Shown here: piece by piece, positions 10,401 to 19,772 of the stretch
Layout of the letters: each line of letters begins with the position of its first letter
Numbering within the stretch: position 1 is the stretch's first letter
Origin: Arcobacter sp.
GTDB lineage: Bacteria; Campylobacterota; Campylobacteria; Campylobacterales; Arcobacteraceae
NCBI GenBank assembly: GCA_002869535.1
Contig: PKUK01000001.1
Span: forward strand, 124,001 to 188,000
Reading direction: 5' to 3'
Length of the DNA: 64,000 bases
Notes under the pieces: model-generated
The model's database searches: none
Told to the model about the DNA's origin: nothing
What the model saw: the letters and a program-made list of their open reading frames with translations, nothing else
Made by a program: the position numbers and the translations under genes

Positions 10401-10844
10401 TTATGCTAAAAGCTTTTTTACCATTTCACTTATTCTTTTTCCATCAGCAACACCTGCAAACTTTTTACTTGCAGTTCCCATTACTTTTCCCATCTCTTTT
10501 ATTGAAGTTGCTCCAACTTCTGATATAAGCTCTTTCATTCCAGCTTCTAACTCTGCATCACTTAATTGTTGTGGTAAATAAGCTTTGAAAATATCTATTT
10601 GCTCTTGCTCTACTGCAACTAGGTCATCTCTATTTGCATTCTTATATTGAATTGCTGCTTCTTCTCTTTGTTTTATACCTTTTTGAATAAGTTTAATAAC
10701 ATCTTCATCATTTAAATCTTTTCTTTCATCTACTTCAATTTGTTTGATCATTGTATTAATAGCTCTTATTGAATCTCTTTTTACAATCTCTTTTGATCTC
10801 ATAGCATCTTTTAAATCTGACTTAAGTTGTTCTTTTAAACTCAT
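10401..10844 (-). CDS. GatB/YqeY domain protein
   Basis: 147 aa; LKEQLKSDLKDAMRSKE...YLPQQLSDAELEAGMKELISEVGATSIKEMGKVMG, typical of YqeY. Confidence 0.9.
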   Translation of the reverse strand: MSLKEQLKSDLKDAMRSKEIVKRDSIRAINTMIKQIEVDERKDLNDEDVIKLIQKGIKQREEAAIQYKNANRDDLVAVEQEQIDIFKAYLPQQLSDAELEAGMKELISEVGATSIKEMGKVMGTASKKFAGVADGKRISEMVKKLLA

Positions 10845-10888
10845 ATAACATTCCTTATAAAATTTATAATTTAAACTATTGTAGCAAA

Positions 10889-12847
10889 CTAAGAGTTAAA
10901 ACTCTCTATCATTTCTTCTAGTTCTAGGTACCTTTCCACTTTTTTCTCATAAATACTATTTGTCTCTTCTAACTCTTGAGAAATAGCGACAATACCTTTT
11001 TCTTCATAGCAAGAAGGAGTTGATAAGCATTTATTGATTTCTTCAATTTTTAGCTCTAACTCTTCAATCTCTTTTGGTAAGTTATCATAATCTCTTTGGT
11101 CTTTATAACTTAATTTTGTCTGTTTTTTAGGTGTAGAGTTTTTTGTTTGATTGTTTTCTACTTTAGTAAACTCTTTATCTAACTCACTTAAATCTTTTAG
11201 CTCTTTCTCTATTTCAAGGTATTCAGTATATGGCTGAAAAGATTCAAATATTTGTCCATCATGTCCTTTAAATACAAAAAGTTTTTTAGCAATTTTATCT
11301 ACAAAATATATATCATGAGATACAAATATAAGTGCCCCTTGGAAGTTTTGTAAATACTCTTCTAGGATATTAATAGTTGGAATATCTAAGTCATTTGTAG
11401 GCTCATCTAGAACCATACAGTCTATATCTTTAGTGAAAAGTAGGGCAAGGGCAACTCTGTTTTTTTCTCCACCACTTAGTACTCCAACTTTTTTATCTAA
11501 GTACTCCCTTGGAAATAAAAAGTTTTTTAAGTATCCATAAACATGTAGATTTCTTCCATCTGCTAAAACAACTCTATCTCCACCATTTGGACAAAAAGTT
11601 TCCATAAGATTTCTATTATCATCTAACATCTCTCTTTGTTGGTCAAAGTAGCCTATTTTGAAATCACCCTTTTTAAAGCTTCCACTATCAACTTGAAGTT
11701 TATCCATAAAGATTTTTAGCATAGTAGACTTTCCTGTACCATTTGGTCCTACTATTGCTATGGTGTCTTTTTGTAAGATTCTTGCTGTAAAGTCTTTTAT
11801 TAGTAGTTTATTTCCAAGTGTTTTTGATATGTCATCTAGTTCAAAAAGCATTTTTCTTTTATTTTGTATTTTTGCTTCTTCACTACTATTAAATGCTTTT
11901 TGTTCCCTTTGAAGTTCTACACTCATCTTTTTGATAAGGGATGGATTTGATTTAGCTTTTTTCTTTAAATCAAAGTACTCTGATTTTCTTCTTTCATTTC
12001 TTTTTCTTCTTGCGCTTATTCCATGTTGCATCCAATAGGCTTCTCTTTTAACCATTCGAATTAGGTTGTGGTGCTCTTTTTCCATGTTTTCTAGGAGTTG
12101 TTGTTTTTGTTCTAGATAGCTTGTATATCCACCTTTGAACTTTCTTATTTCACCATTTTCTACTTCAACTATCTCCGTTGCAATATTATCTATAAAATAT
12201 CTATCATGTGAGATAAAGATAAGTGTGAAGTTATTTTTGATAAGTAACTCTTCAAGAAACTCTACCATATATACATCAAGGTGATTGGTAGGCTCATCTA
12301 GTAGTAAAACATCAGGTTTTCGTAAAAGTAGTCCTGCAAGACTTACTCTTCGCTGTTCTCCTCCGCTTAAAAGATTTACATCTTTATGTTCAAACTCTTT
12401 TAGCTGAAACTCAATCAAAACTCTCTCAATAAGATTGTCCAAGTCCCAAGCATTGTGAAACTCTAAAAAAGTAGCTAGTTCACTTTGTCTATGCAAGAGT
12501 GTTTCATTTTCATAATCAGTTACAAGTTTTTGTGATATATCTTCATACTCATCTTTAGCACTTTTTACTTCTACAAGTTGTTCTTCAATGGCATCTCTTA
12601 CCATCAAATCAGCTTTGAATTTTGGCTGTTGGGCTAGCATCTCTATTTTAAGAGACTTATCTATAGCCTTCTCTCCACTATCAACTTCTACTTCACCAGT
12701 GATGATTTTAAGAAGGGTTGATTTTCCTTGACCATTTTGTCCAATGACAGCTATTCTTTGTCCTTGGTTTAGTGTAAAGTTTACATTTTTAAGTATTACT
12801 TTGATGTCGTATTGTTTTGAGATGTTTTGTAAGTCTATTAGTGCCAT
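10889..12847 (-). CDS. ABC-F family ATPase (Uup-like)
   Basis: Two ABC domains (GQNGQGKST, LSGGEQRR, LLLDEPTNHLD; GPNGTGKST, LSGGEKNR, LDEPTNDLD). Confidence 0.93.
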   Translation of the reverse strand: MALIDLQNISKQYDIKVILKNVNFTLNQGQRIAVIGQNGQGKSTLLKIITGEVEVDSGEKAIDKSLKIEMLAQQPKFKADLMVRDAIEEQLVEVKSAKDEYEDISQKLVTDYENETLLHRQSELATFLEFHNAWDLDNLIERVLIEFQLKEFEHKDVNLLSGGEQRRVSLAGLLLRKPDVLLLDEPTNHLDVYMVEFLEELLIKNNFTLIFISHDRYFIDNIATEIVEVENGEIRKFKGGYTSYLEQKQQLLENMEKEHHNLIRMVKREAYWMQHGISARRKRNERRKSEYFDLKKKAKSNPSLIKKMSVELQREQKAFNSSEEAKIQNKRKMLFELDDISKTLGNKLLIKDFTARILQKDTIAIVGPNGTGKSTMLKIFMDKLQVDSGSFKKGDFKIGYFDQQREMLDDNRNLMETFCPNGGDRVVLADGRNLHVYGYLKNFLFPREYLDKKVGVLSGGEKNRVALALLFTKDIDCMVLDEPTNDLDIPTINILEEYLQNFQGALIFVSHDIYFVDKIAKKLFVFKGHDGQIFESFQPYTEYLEIEKELKDLSELDKEFTKVENNQTKNSTPKKQTKLSYKDQRDYDNLPKEIEELELKIEEINKCLSTPSCYEEKGIVAISQELEETNSIYEKKVERYLELEEMIESFNS

Positions 12848-12981
12848 ATGAGTTTTGAAATCCTATATATTGTTTATTATTTAAGGTAGATATAGTATCT
12901 AAAAATCTGTTATATACTGCTTTTAGTTTTTATTGAGATATTGGTTATAATATTATTATGTAGAAATAGGAAATAATATTA

Positions 12982-13503
12982 ATGAATAAATTGGTCTTTG
13001 ATTCAAATATAATAGATTATTGTTGTGAGTTAAGTTTGAGAAAAAGTTTTTTTGAAAAGTTAGATATTGAAATTTGGGTTCCAACCTATGTGAAAAATGA
13101 GATATTTAATTCTAAAAAAGAAAAGCTTATAAATAAACTATTAGAAATAGAATTTAAAAAAATTGGTTTTTTTGGTTTTGCTGATAATCCAAATGCAGTA
13201 GGTTTTGGACAAGGTACTTTTTATTCAAAAGAATATGATGAATTTATAAATTATAGTGAAGAAAAGCATATAAATGACATATTTATTGCTTTACTATCAA
13301 AAATAAATAATGCAATTTTTATAACAAGTGATAATAAAATATTTAAAGATGCTTGTATAAATAATGTAAGAGCTTTATTTATAACAAAAAACGAAAAATC
13401 TTATAATAAAGCAATACAATATAGCGAACATGTATATTTTAATTTAAATTGGACAAAACAAGAATTTAGAAAGTTAATAAATGAAGATTTGTTATTTAAG
13501 TAA
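12982..13503 (+). CDS. Solitary PIN-domain-like protein
   Basis: VFDSNIIDYCCEL, NDIFIALLSK, FITSDNKIFKDA: acidic residue spacing of PIN nucleases; no adjacent antitoxin ORF. Confidence 0.6.
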   Translation: MNKLVFDSNIIDYCCELSLRKSFFEKLDIEIWVPTYVKNEIFNSKKEKLINKLLEIEFKKIGFFGFADNPNAVGFGQGTFYSKEYDEFINYSEEKHINDIFIALLSKINNAIFITSDNKIFKDACINNVRALFITKNEKSYNKAIQYSEHVYFNLNWTKQEFRKLINEDLLFK

Positions 13504-13535
13504 ATTTTTATAAACACCTAAAGGTCTTCGCATCT

Positions 13536-13559
13536 CTTACTTTGTGTGGACAAAGTAAG
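13536..13559. repeat. Perfect 10-bp hairpin, CTTACTTTGT-gtgg-ACAAAGTAAG
   Basis: Read directly; related in sequence to the hairpins at 14000-14025 and 25437-25466. Confidence 0.7.
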
Positions 13560-13636
13560 CAAAACCACCAACAGAGTTTCAAAGCCCTTTGGGTTCCCTC
13601 ACTTATTATTTTTAATTTCTAGCTTGCGGAACTCAC

Positions 13637-13665
13637 AAAAAAGAGTGAGTTTATCACTCTTTTTT
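13637..13665. terminator. Hairpin with T-run (terminator-like)
   Basis: AAAAAAGAGTGA-gttta-TCACTCTTTTTT. Confidence 0.6.
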
Positions 13666-13999
13666 ATTTAAACAGTCCTCAGCTTTTTCCGAAATGAAAA
13701 ATAAACGTTCGGCTTTTGCAAATGTTGGAATTAAAGGTGGGATAAGGACATTTGCATTTTTGATTTGATTAGTCTTTTTTCTTTTTCTTGTGTTACTTAG
13801 CTAATAATAGTTTGAACTTTTCTTCTTTCCAGACTTTGATGAAGCCGGAAGTTAGATGTTTATTTTCGGTTACGCCCGAAACTGTTTGAGCGTTAAGAAG
13901 AGTGCTAAATGCACTCTTTAGTGAGTTTTGCAGGGCAGGAAATAAATATATAACTGTAGGGGAGCTTCGCATTCATCAACTCGTCTGGTTGCTTTTTAT

Positions 14000-14025
14000 C
14001 TTACTTTTTACAACTAAAAAGTAAG
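14000..14025. repeat. Perfect 11-bp hairpin, CTTACTTTTTA-caac-TAAAAAGTAAG
   Basis: Read directly. Confidence 0.7.
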
Positions 14026-14061
14026 AAAGCGGAGACTGCTAAGTCTTCAAGAGGGGATTTC

Positions 14062-14214
14062 CTAATCAAACTTCTTAAAATCATCATCCTCACTACCATC
14101 TTTTTTTCTATGCTTATACTTCCACATAGTAATAAAGTATCTAACACTAACAAGACTTAAGAAAAAAGCTATTATAAACATAGCAAGATAGATTAATGCA
14201 AAAACTATTTCCAT
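14062..14214 (-). CDS. Small single-pass membrane protein of unknown function (50 aa)
   Basis: MEIVFALIYLAMFIIAFFLSLVSVRYFITMWKYKHRKKDGSEDDDFKKFD; below the ORF track cut-off. The hydrophobic segment plus charged tail supports coding. Confidence 0.6.
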   Translation of the reverse strand: MEIVFALIYLAMFIIAFFLSLVSVRYFITMWKYKHRKKDGSEDDDFKKFD

Positions 14215-14273
14215 TTTTTATCCTTTCTATATCCTTTTTTCTTAGTATAACAAAAATTTTAAAAGATTGAAAA

Positions 14274-16517
14274 TTATCCTTTTGTAGTGTGTATAAAGAC
14301 TCCATTAAAATCTGTTGGAGGCTCTTCAATATAGTGTTCACATCTTTCTATATAAATATCATAAATATTTTTATTTGATTTATCTTCCCAGTTGTTCACA
14401 TCTTTAAAAATCTCTAAAGCTTCTTTGAATTTTGCAGTTTTATAAAGCTCAATTGCTTTGTGATAAAGTTCAAGTTCGTCTTTAAGTCTTTGTTTTGATG
14501 TTTTGTAAAGCTTATGTTCACTTTCGTCCCTATCATAATCATGAATTTGCCATATTGCAATAGGTTCACTTTTCCCTTTTACAGTCACTAAATCTATAAA
14601 TCGATATATATAACTACCTGTTAGTTGCTCTTTTGTAAAGCTTGAAATATTACATTTTGAGTTATAGTATTTACAAAGTGATTCAAGTCTTGCACCTAGG
14701 TTTACAGGGTCACCAATAACAGTATAATCACTTCTTTGGCTACTTCCCATCTCTCCTGCAACTGCAACACCAGTATTTAATCCTATACCAATCTCTATGG
14801 GGTCAACACCCATCTTATCACTCATTTTTACTGTGTTTTCAAATCTTGGGTCTTGTCTTACTTTTTTATTTAGTTCATCTATTAAATGAAGTTGATTTAG
14901 TGTTGCTACTACAGCTCTTTCTGCATGGTCAGGAACATTTCCAGGTGCATTCCAATATGCCATTATGGCATCCCCAATAAATTTATCAACTGTACCTTTT
15001 TCTTTTATGATTATATCAGTCATTGGGTCCATATATTCATTTAGAAACTCAATTAATACAGTTGCATTAGGCATAGACTCAGATATGTTTGTGAAGTTTC
15101 TTACATCACTAAAAAATAATGTAATCTCTTTTTGAGTAGCTGAAAATGTACTATTATCTGGGTCTAATAAAAGACTATCCATAACCTCTTTTGATACTTT
15201 AGAAGCAAATTTCTTTTTGATTGCTTCTTCTTGTTTAATCTCAAAAAAGTAATCAAGAAGTGTAGCAATAACAGCAGCTGCAACAATTGTAACCAATGGA
15301 TAAAAGATATTAAAAACTAAGCCTTCAGTAAATAGAGCATAATAAACCCCATATAGTGTAGTTCCTAAAAATATCATAGTAATAACAGGATTGTACCAAA
15401 AAGGTGTAAAGGTGATAGCTAACATAACCACAATTGATAGGCCAAAAATAATTGCTAAGTTTGCACCATCAATCCATGATGCTTTATATATGAAGTCACC
15501 AGTTATGATATTGTCTATAACATTTGCGTGAACTTCAACCCCAGGATATACTGACTCAAAAGGAGTTGCTCTTAAGTCAAGTAGTCCAGCAGCAGAAGTT
15601 CCTACTAATCCAACTTTTCCTTCTATATATTCTTTGTTAAATTTATCATTATATATATCTAAAGCAGAAATATATTTAAAATTTTTCTCTTTTCCCCTAA
15701 AGTTTACTAATATCCTACCATGTCTATCTGTTGGAATAGTGATATTATTTAACTTTACATTTTTAACACCATATGGGTCATAATTAATATCAACTCTTTT
15801 TGTATCAGTGATAATTCTTAATACTTCTAAAGCTAAAGATGGATAGATAGCATCATCATATGAGATAATTAAAGGTACACTTCGTATAATCCCTGATTCA
15901 TCTGGGATATTATTAAAAAAACCACTAGAGTATGCATTGTCTTGAACTATTGGGATATTTAAAATAGTACCTGTTGCAGTGATAAGATAGTTTTGTTCAG
16001 GGTTCTTATTTCTCTCTACAAATATAGCAGGAATAGAAGGAGCATTTTTACTTACGTGTTCATTATCTTTTTCTAGTTCAAACTGATAACCCAAGATTGT
16101 AGGTGTTGAGGCAACTGTTTTTGCAAATATTTCATCATAGTTTGGAATATTGTCCATTTTTACATTGTATTGATTAAAAATCTTATGGGGTGATGTTCTA
16201 TCTTCTTCTGCGAAAACGACGTCAAATGCGATAAGTCCAATTTCTGCATTTGTAAGGTTTTCAAGTATTTTTGATATTTTATCCCTAGACCAAGGCCATT
16301 GACCTAAGGTTTGTAAAGATTTTTCATCAATATCAATTATAAAGACTGTTTCATTATTTGGTATTTCTCCTCTTATTTTAAAGAGTGTATCCCTTAAGTT
16401 ACTATCAAAAGATTCAGGGAGTTGTGGAAAAAATATATAAGTAAAAGATAAAAATATTGAAAGTATTATAGATAGACCAGAGTATAAAAGTGTTTTTTTT
16501 ATAAATTTATTTCTCAT
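14274..16517 (-). CDS. CHASE2-domain adenylate/guanylate cyclase
   Basis: N-terminal CHASE2 region, three TM segments, cyclase domain (LFFSDVRNFTNISE, DKFIGDAIMAYWNAP, TVIGDPVNLGARLE). Confidence 0.92.
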   Translation of the reverse strand: MRNKFIKKTLLYSGLSIILSIFLSFTYIFFPQLPESFDSNLRDTLFKIRGEIPNNETVFIIDIDEKSLQTLGQWPWSRDKISKILENLTNAEIGLIAFDVVFAEEDRTSPHKIFNQYNVKMDNIPNYDEIFAKTVASTPTILGYQFELEKDNEHVSKNAPSIPAIFVERNKNPEQNYLITATGTILNIPIVQDNAYSSGFFNNIPDESGIIRSVPLIISYDDAIYPSLALEVLRIITDTKRVDINYDPYGVKNVKLNNITIPTDRHGRILVNFRGKEKNFKYISALDIYNDKFNKEYIEGKVGLVGTSAAGLLDLRATPFESVYPGVEVHANVIDNIITGDFIYKASWIDGANLAIIFGLSIVVMLAITFTPFWYNPVITMIFLGTTLYGVYYALFTEGLVFNIFYPLVTIVAAAVIATLLDYFFEIKQEEAIKKKFASKVSKEVMDSLLLDPDNSTFSATQKEITLFFSDVRNFTNISESMPNATVLIEFLNEYMDPMTDIIIKEKGTVDKFIGDAIMAYWNAPGNVPDHAERAVVATLNQLHLIDELNKKVRQDPRFENTVKMSDKMGVDPIEIGIGLNTGVAVAGEMGSSQRSDYTVIGDPVNLGARLESLCKYYNSKCNISSFTKEQLTGSYIYRFIDLVTVKGKSEPIAIWQIHDYDRDESEHKLYKTSKQRLKDELELYHKAIELYKTAKFKEALEIFKDVNNWEDKSNKNIYDIYIERCEHYIEEPPTDFNGVFIHTTKG

Positions 16518-16530
16518 TATGTTTATTTAC

Positions 16531-17427
16531 TTAATGTAAATCATGCTCCTCGTCATTTGACTCGAAGTCATCATAGGGATCCATATGAATATTGATTATC
16601 CAATTTTTCTCTTTGTCTATTTTCCTAATCTTATTCTCTATCTTATCTGAAATTTTATGAGCTTCCATTAATGTGATAAGACAATCAAAGACTAAATGCA
16701 CTTCTACAAATATTCTATTTCCAACTTCTCTTGTTTTTAGTAGATGTAGATTATTTACTCTCTCTTCAGACATAAGTATTTTTTCTATTTGTTTTACTGT
16801 TGTTTGATCAACTGCTTTATCAAGTAAAACTAAAATACCATCTTGGATAAGTTCATAAGCAGAGTATATAATATATAATGAAATCCCTCCACCAATAATT
16901 ACATCAATTATCTCATATCCTGTAAAGTTTACCAATAATAAAGAAGCCAATACGGCAACATTTGAGTATACATCTGTTTTATAGTGTAGGGCATCAGCTT
17001 TTATAACCATACTGTTTGTTTTTTTAGATACATAGTTTAGATATATTACTAAAGAAATAGTTATAACTAAAGAGATAATCATTACGGTCAATGACTCTTC
17101 AATATATCTTGAAACTTCTCCATTAATAGCTTTTTCAATTGCTTGATATAATAAAAAAAGTCCAGATAGGGTAATAATTGTACCTTCAATAACAGAAGCC
17201 AAGGCTTCAATTTTTCCTCTACCATAATTAAAATATTTATCAGCTGGTTTTTCTGCATTTGATATTGCAAAGTAGTTAAATACGGATACAAACATATCCA
17301 AAACTGAATCAACTGCAGAAGCTAAAACTGCAACTGACCCACTTGCAATTCCTACAACTAGTTTTATTAGTGTAAGAATTGCTGCAACGCTAGATGAGAC
17401 AACCGTTGCTTTTTTTTGTAGAGTCAT
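16531..17427 (-). CDS. Cation diffusion facilitator family transporter (FieF-like)
   Basis: VDSVLDMF, YGRGKIEALA, HYKTDVYSN, C-terminal HLVFD domain. Confidence 0.9.
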   Translation of the reverse strand: MTLQKKATVVSSSVAAILTLIKLVVGIASGSVAVLASAVDSVLDMFVSVFNYFAISNAEKPADKYFNYGRGKIEALASVIEGTIITLSGLFLLYQAIEKAINGEVSRYIEESLTVMIISLVITISLVIYLNYVSKKTNSMVIKADALHYKTDVYSNVAVLASLLLVNFTGYEIIDVIIGGGISLYIIYSAYELIQDGILVLLDKAVDQTTVKQIEKILMSEERVNNLHLLKTREVGNRIFVEVHLVFDCLITLMEAHKISDKIENKIRKIDKEKNWIINIHMDPYDDFESNDEEHDLH

Positions 17428-17430
17428 TTT

Positions 17431-18606
17431 TTAGTAGTTCTCGTTAACAAACTCTTCTATTCTAATAATACCTTTTAAAATAGAATCTAAATCTGTAGCA
17501 AAAGAGAATCTAAAATACCCTTCTGTACCAAATGCAAGACCTGGTACTACTGCTACACCTTTTTGAGATAATAAATCTGCACAGAATTTCATAGAATCAA
17601 ATGTAAGGTCTTTTATATTTACAAAAAGATAAAAAGCACCATCTGGAACAACACAAGAGATCCCTTTGATAGCGTTAAATTTTTCAACTGCAATATCTCT
17701 TCTTTTTTCAAACTCTTTTCTCATAATTTCAATTGTATCATCTGCCTCACCTTCAAGTGCGCAAATAGCAGCGTATTGAGTGATTGAATTTACATTTGAT
17801 GTAACTTGACCTTGAAGTTTAATCATAGCTTTTACTAAGTTTTTTTGAGGAGTTGCAAGATATCCAAATCTCCAACCTGTCATTGCTACTGCTTTACTTA
17901 GTCCATTGATAGTAACTGTTCTTTGGAACATATCTTCACTAACTTCAGCAGCTGCACAGAACTTTTTCCCATCGTACATAATTTTTTCATACATTTCATC
18001 AGAAAAAACTAAGATATCAGTTCCTTCTAATACTTTTCCAATAGCAGTTAATTCTTCTTTTGTATAAACTGCACCTGTTGGATTTGAAGGTGTATTTAAA
18101 AGTAAAACTTTTGTTCTATCAGTTATTGCTTCTTTCACTTGCTGTGCTGTCACTTTAAATGAAGTAGAATCATCTGTTTCAATAAAAACTGGAACACCAT
18201 CTGAAAACTTTACTTGCTCAGGATATGTAACCCAATAAGGTGCTGGAATTATAACTTCATCACCTTCTTCAATTAGTACTTGAAAAAGATTAAATAAAGA
18301 GTGTTTTGCACCATTTGAAATTATAATTTCATCTAAATCATAATTTAGTCCATGATCCTTTTTTAGTTTATTAATAATTGCTTTTTTAGTTTCAGTGATA
18401 CCTTCAACAGCGGTATACTTAGTATGTCCGTCTTGAATCGCTTTAATTGCCGCTTGCTTTACTATATCAGGCGTGTTAAAATCTGGTTCACCAGCACTAA
18501 AACTTAAAATGTCTTTACCTTGTGCTTTAAGTTCTCTTCCTAAAGCGGTAATAGCCATTGTAACCGACGGAGATAAGTTCTCCATTCTATTTGCAATTTT
18601 CATCAT
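17431..18606 (-). CDS. aspC: Class I/II pyridoxal-phosphate aminotransferase (aspartate aminotransferase-like)
   Basis: SFSAGEPDFNTPD, NTPSNPTGAVY, SDEMYEKIMY, NGLSKAVAMTGWRFGY. Start placed at MMKIANRMENLSPSV rather than the longer ORF-track start. Confidence 0.88.
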   Translation of the reverse strand: MMKIANRMENLSPSVTMAITALGRELKAQGKDILSFSAGEPDFNTPDIVKQAAIKAIQDGHTKYTAVEGITETKKAIINKLKKDHGLNYDLDEIIISNGAKHSLFNLFQVLIEEGDEVIIPAPYWVTYPEQVKFSDGVPVFIETDDSTSFKVTAQQVKEAITDRTKVLLLNTPSNPTGAVYTKEELTAIGKVLEGTDILVFSDEMYEKIMYDGKKFCAAAEVSEDMFQRTVTINGLSKAVAMTGWRFGYLATPQKNLVKAMIKLQGQVTSNVNSITQYAAICALEGEADDTIEIMRKEFEKRRDIAVEKFNAIKGISCVVPDGAFYLFVNIKDLTFDSMKFCADLLSQKGVAVVPGLAFGTEGYFRFSFATDLDSILKGIIRIEEFVNENY

Positions 18607-18646
18607 TTTCCTCAATGTAATTTTTATTATATTACAATATAATAGT

Positions 18647-19270
18647 ATGCGGATTTTATCAAAAATATACTTAAGGATAATATTGAATTTTAAAGTTTTA
18701 CTACATGAAAAAGAAGTAGATGCAAAATTAATAAACAAAAGAAATGTAAGACACTGCTATTTGAGAATAATTGAGAATAATTTTATTCAAATTACTGCAA
18801 ATAAATATTTTTCTTTAGATGAGGCAAAAGATTTGATTTTCAGAAAAGAGGATTGGATATTAAAACATCTAAATAAAAAAAGTGCAACAATATCGCAAGA
18901 TCAATTTTATTACTTAGGTGAGAAATTTGAAAAAAAAGATTTTGAGAATTTTGACTTGATAAAATTTTATAAAAATAAAGCTCCTTTAGTAATAAGTCCA
19001 ATAGTTAATAATCAAGCAAAAATAATGCAACTTTTTCCAAAAGTAGTAAAATATAGAAACAACAAATCAAGGTGGGGTTCATGTTCCCATGACAACACAA
19101 TAAATCTAAATCTAAATCTGCTTAAATTTCCAGCAAGTGTTATAGAGTATGTAGTTATTCATGAATTATCACATATAAAACACAAAAATCATTCTAAAAA
19201 GTTTTGGGATTTGGTTGAAATGTATTGTACAGACTATAAAGAGTGTGAGAAAAAGCTTAAGAGTTTTTAA
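18647..19270 (+). CDS. YgjP-like/SprT-like metallopeptidase domain protein
   Basis: RWGSCS...INLNLNLLKFPASVIEYVVIHELSHIKHKNHSKKFW (HExxH-like HELSH). Confidence 0.87.
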   Translation: MRILSKIYLRIILNFKVLLHEKEVDAKLINKRNVRHCYLRIIENNFIQITANKYFSLDEAKDLIFRKEDWILKHLNKKSATISQDQFYYLGEKFEKKDFENFDLIKFYKNKAPLVISPIVNNQAKIMQLFPKVVKYRNNKSRWGSCSHDNTINLNLNLLKFPASVIEYVVIHELSHIKHKNHSKKFWDLVEMYCTDYKECEKKLKSF

Positions 19271-19673
19271 TTACTTTTCTAATTTCTTCAAATTTATTTC
19301 GTAGTTTTTCATCTTTGCAAAAGTTTTCAAAGATACCATGAGCACGCTCTGTATAGAAATCTTTTTCTTCATTAACTTCTTCTTTTTTCTCAATAACATT
19401 AGTTACGAAAAATTTTATATCATTTACATTTGCAATATTTGCTTTTTTTAAAAGTGATTTTATCAAACTCTTGTTATACTCAAACTCCATTTTATAAACA
19501 GGATGCGTTAATACGAAAAAAAGAGTTTGGTTTTTTATATAACCAAATTTTATACCTTTTTTTAGTTTAAGAGGTAAGGCATTAATTAGTCTTTCTATAG
19601 TAATATTGGTATTAATTTTTTTAAATTCAGGATAATATTTAAAATGAGTAAGAATTTCGTTAGCATTTTTCAT
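19257..19673 (-). CDS. DUF721 (DciA-like) family protein
   Basis: ALPLKLKKGIKFGYIKNQTLFFVLTHPVYKMEFEYNKSLIKSLLKKA pattern. Confidence 0.55.
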   Translation of the reverse strand: MKNANEILTHFKYYPEFKKINTNITIERLINALPLKLKKGIKFGYIKNQTLFFVLTHPVYKMEFEYNKSLIKSLLKKANIANVNDIKFFVTNVIEKKEEVNEEKDFYTERAHGIFENFCKDEKLRNKFEEIRKVIKNS

Positions 19674-19772
19674 GCAGTGATTATAACACTATTTATATTA
19701 AGTTTTTCAGGGTGTGGTTATAAAGCGCCACCTGTCTATGTTGATGATACAAAAGAGGTATCATCTAAGTGA
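19644..19772 (+). CDS. lptM: LptM/YifL-like small lipoprotein (42 aa)
   Basis: MSKNFVSIFHAVIITLFILSFSGCGYKAPPVYVDDTKEVSSK*: lipobox FSGC followed by GYKAPPVY. Missed by the ORF track because of length. Confidence 0.75.
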   Translation: MSKNFVSIFHAVIITLFILSFSGCGYKAPPVYVDDTKEVSSK

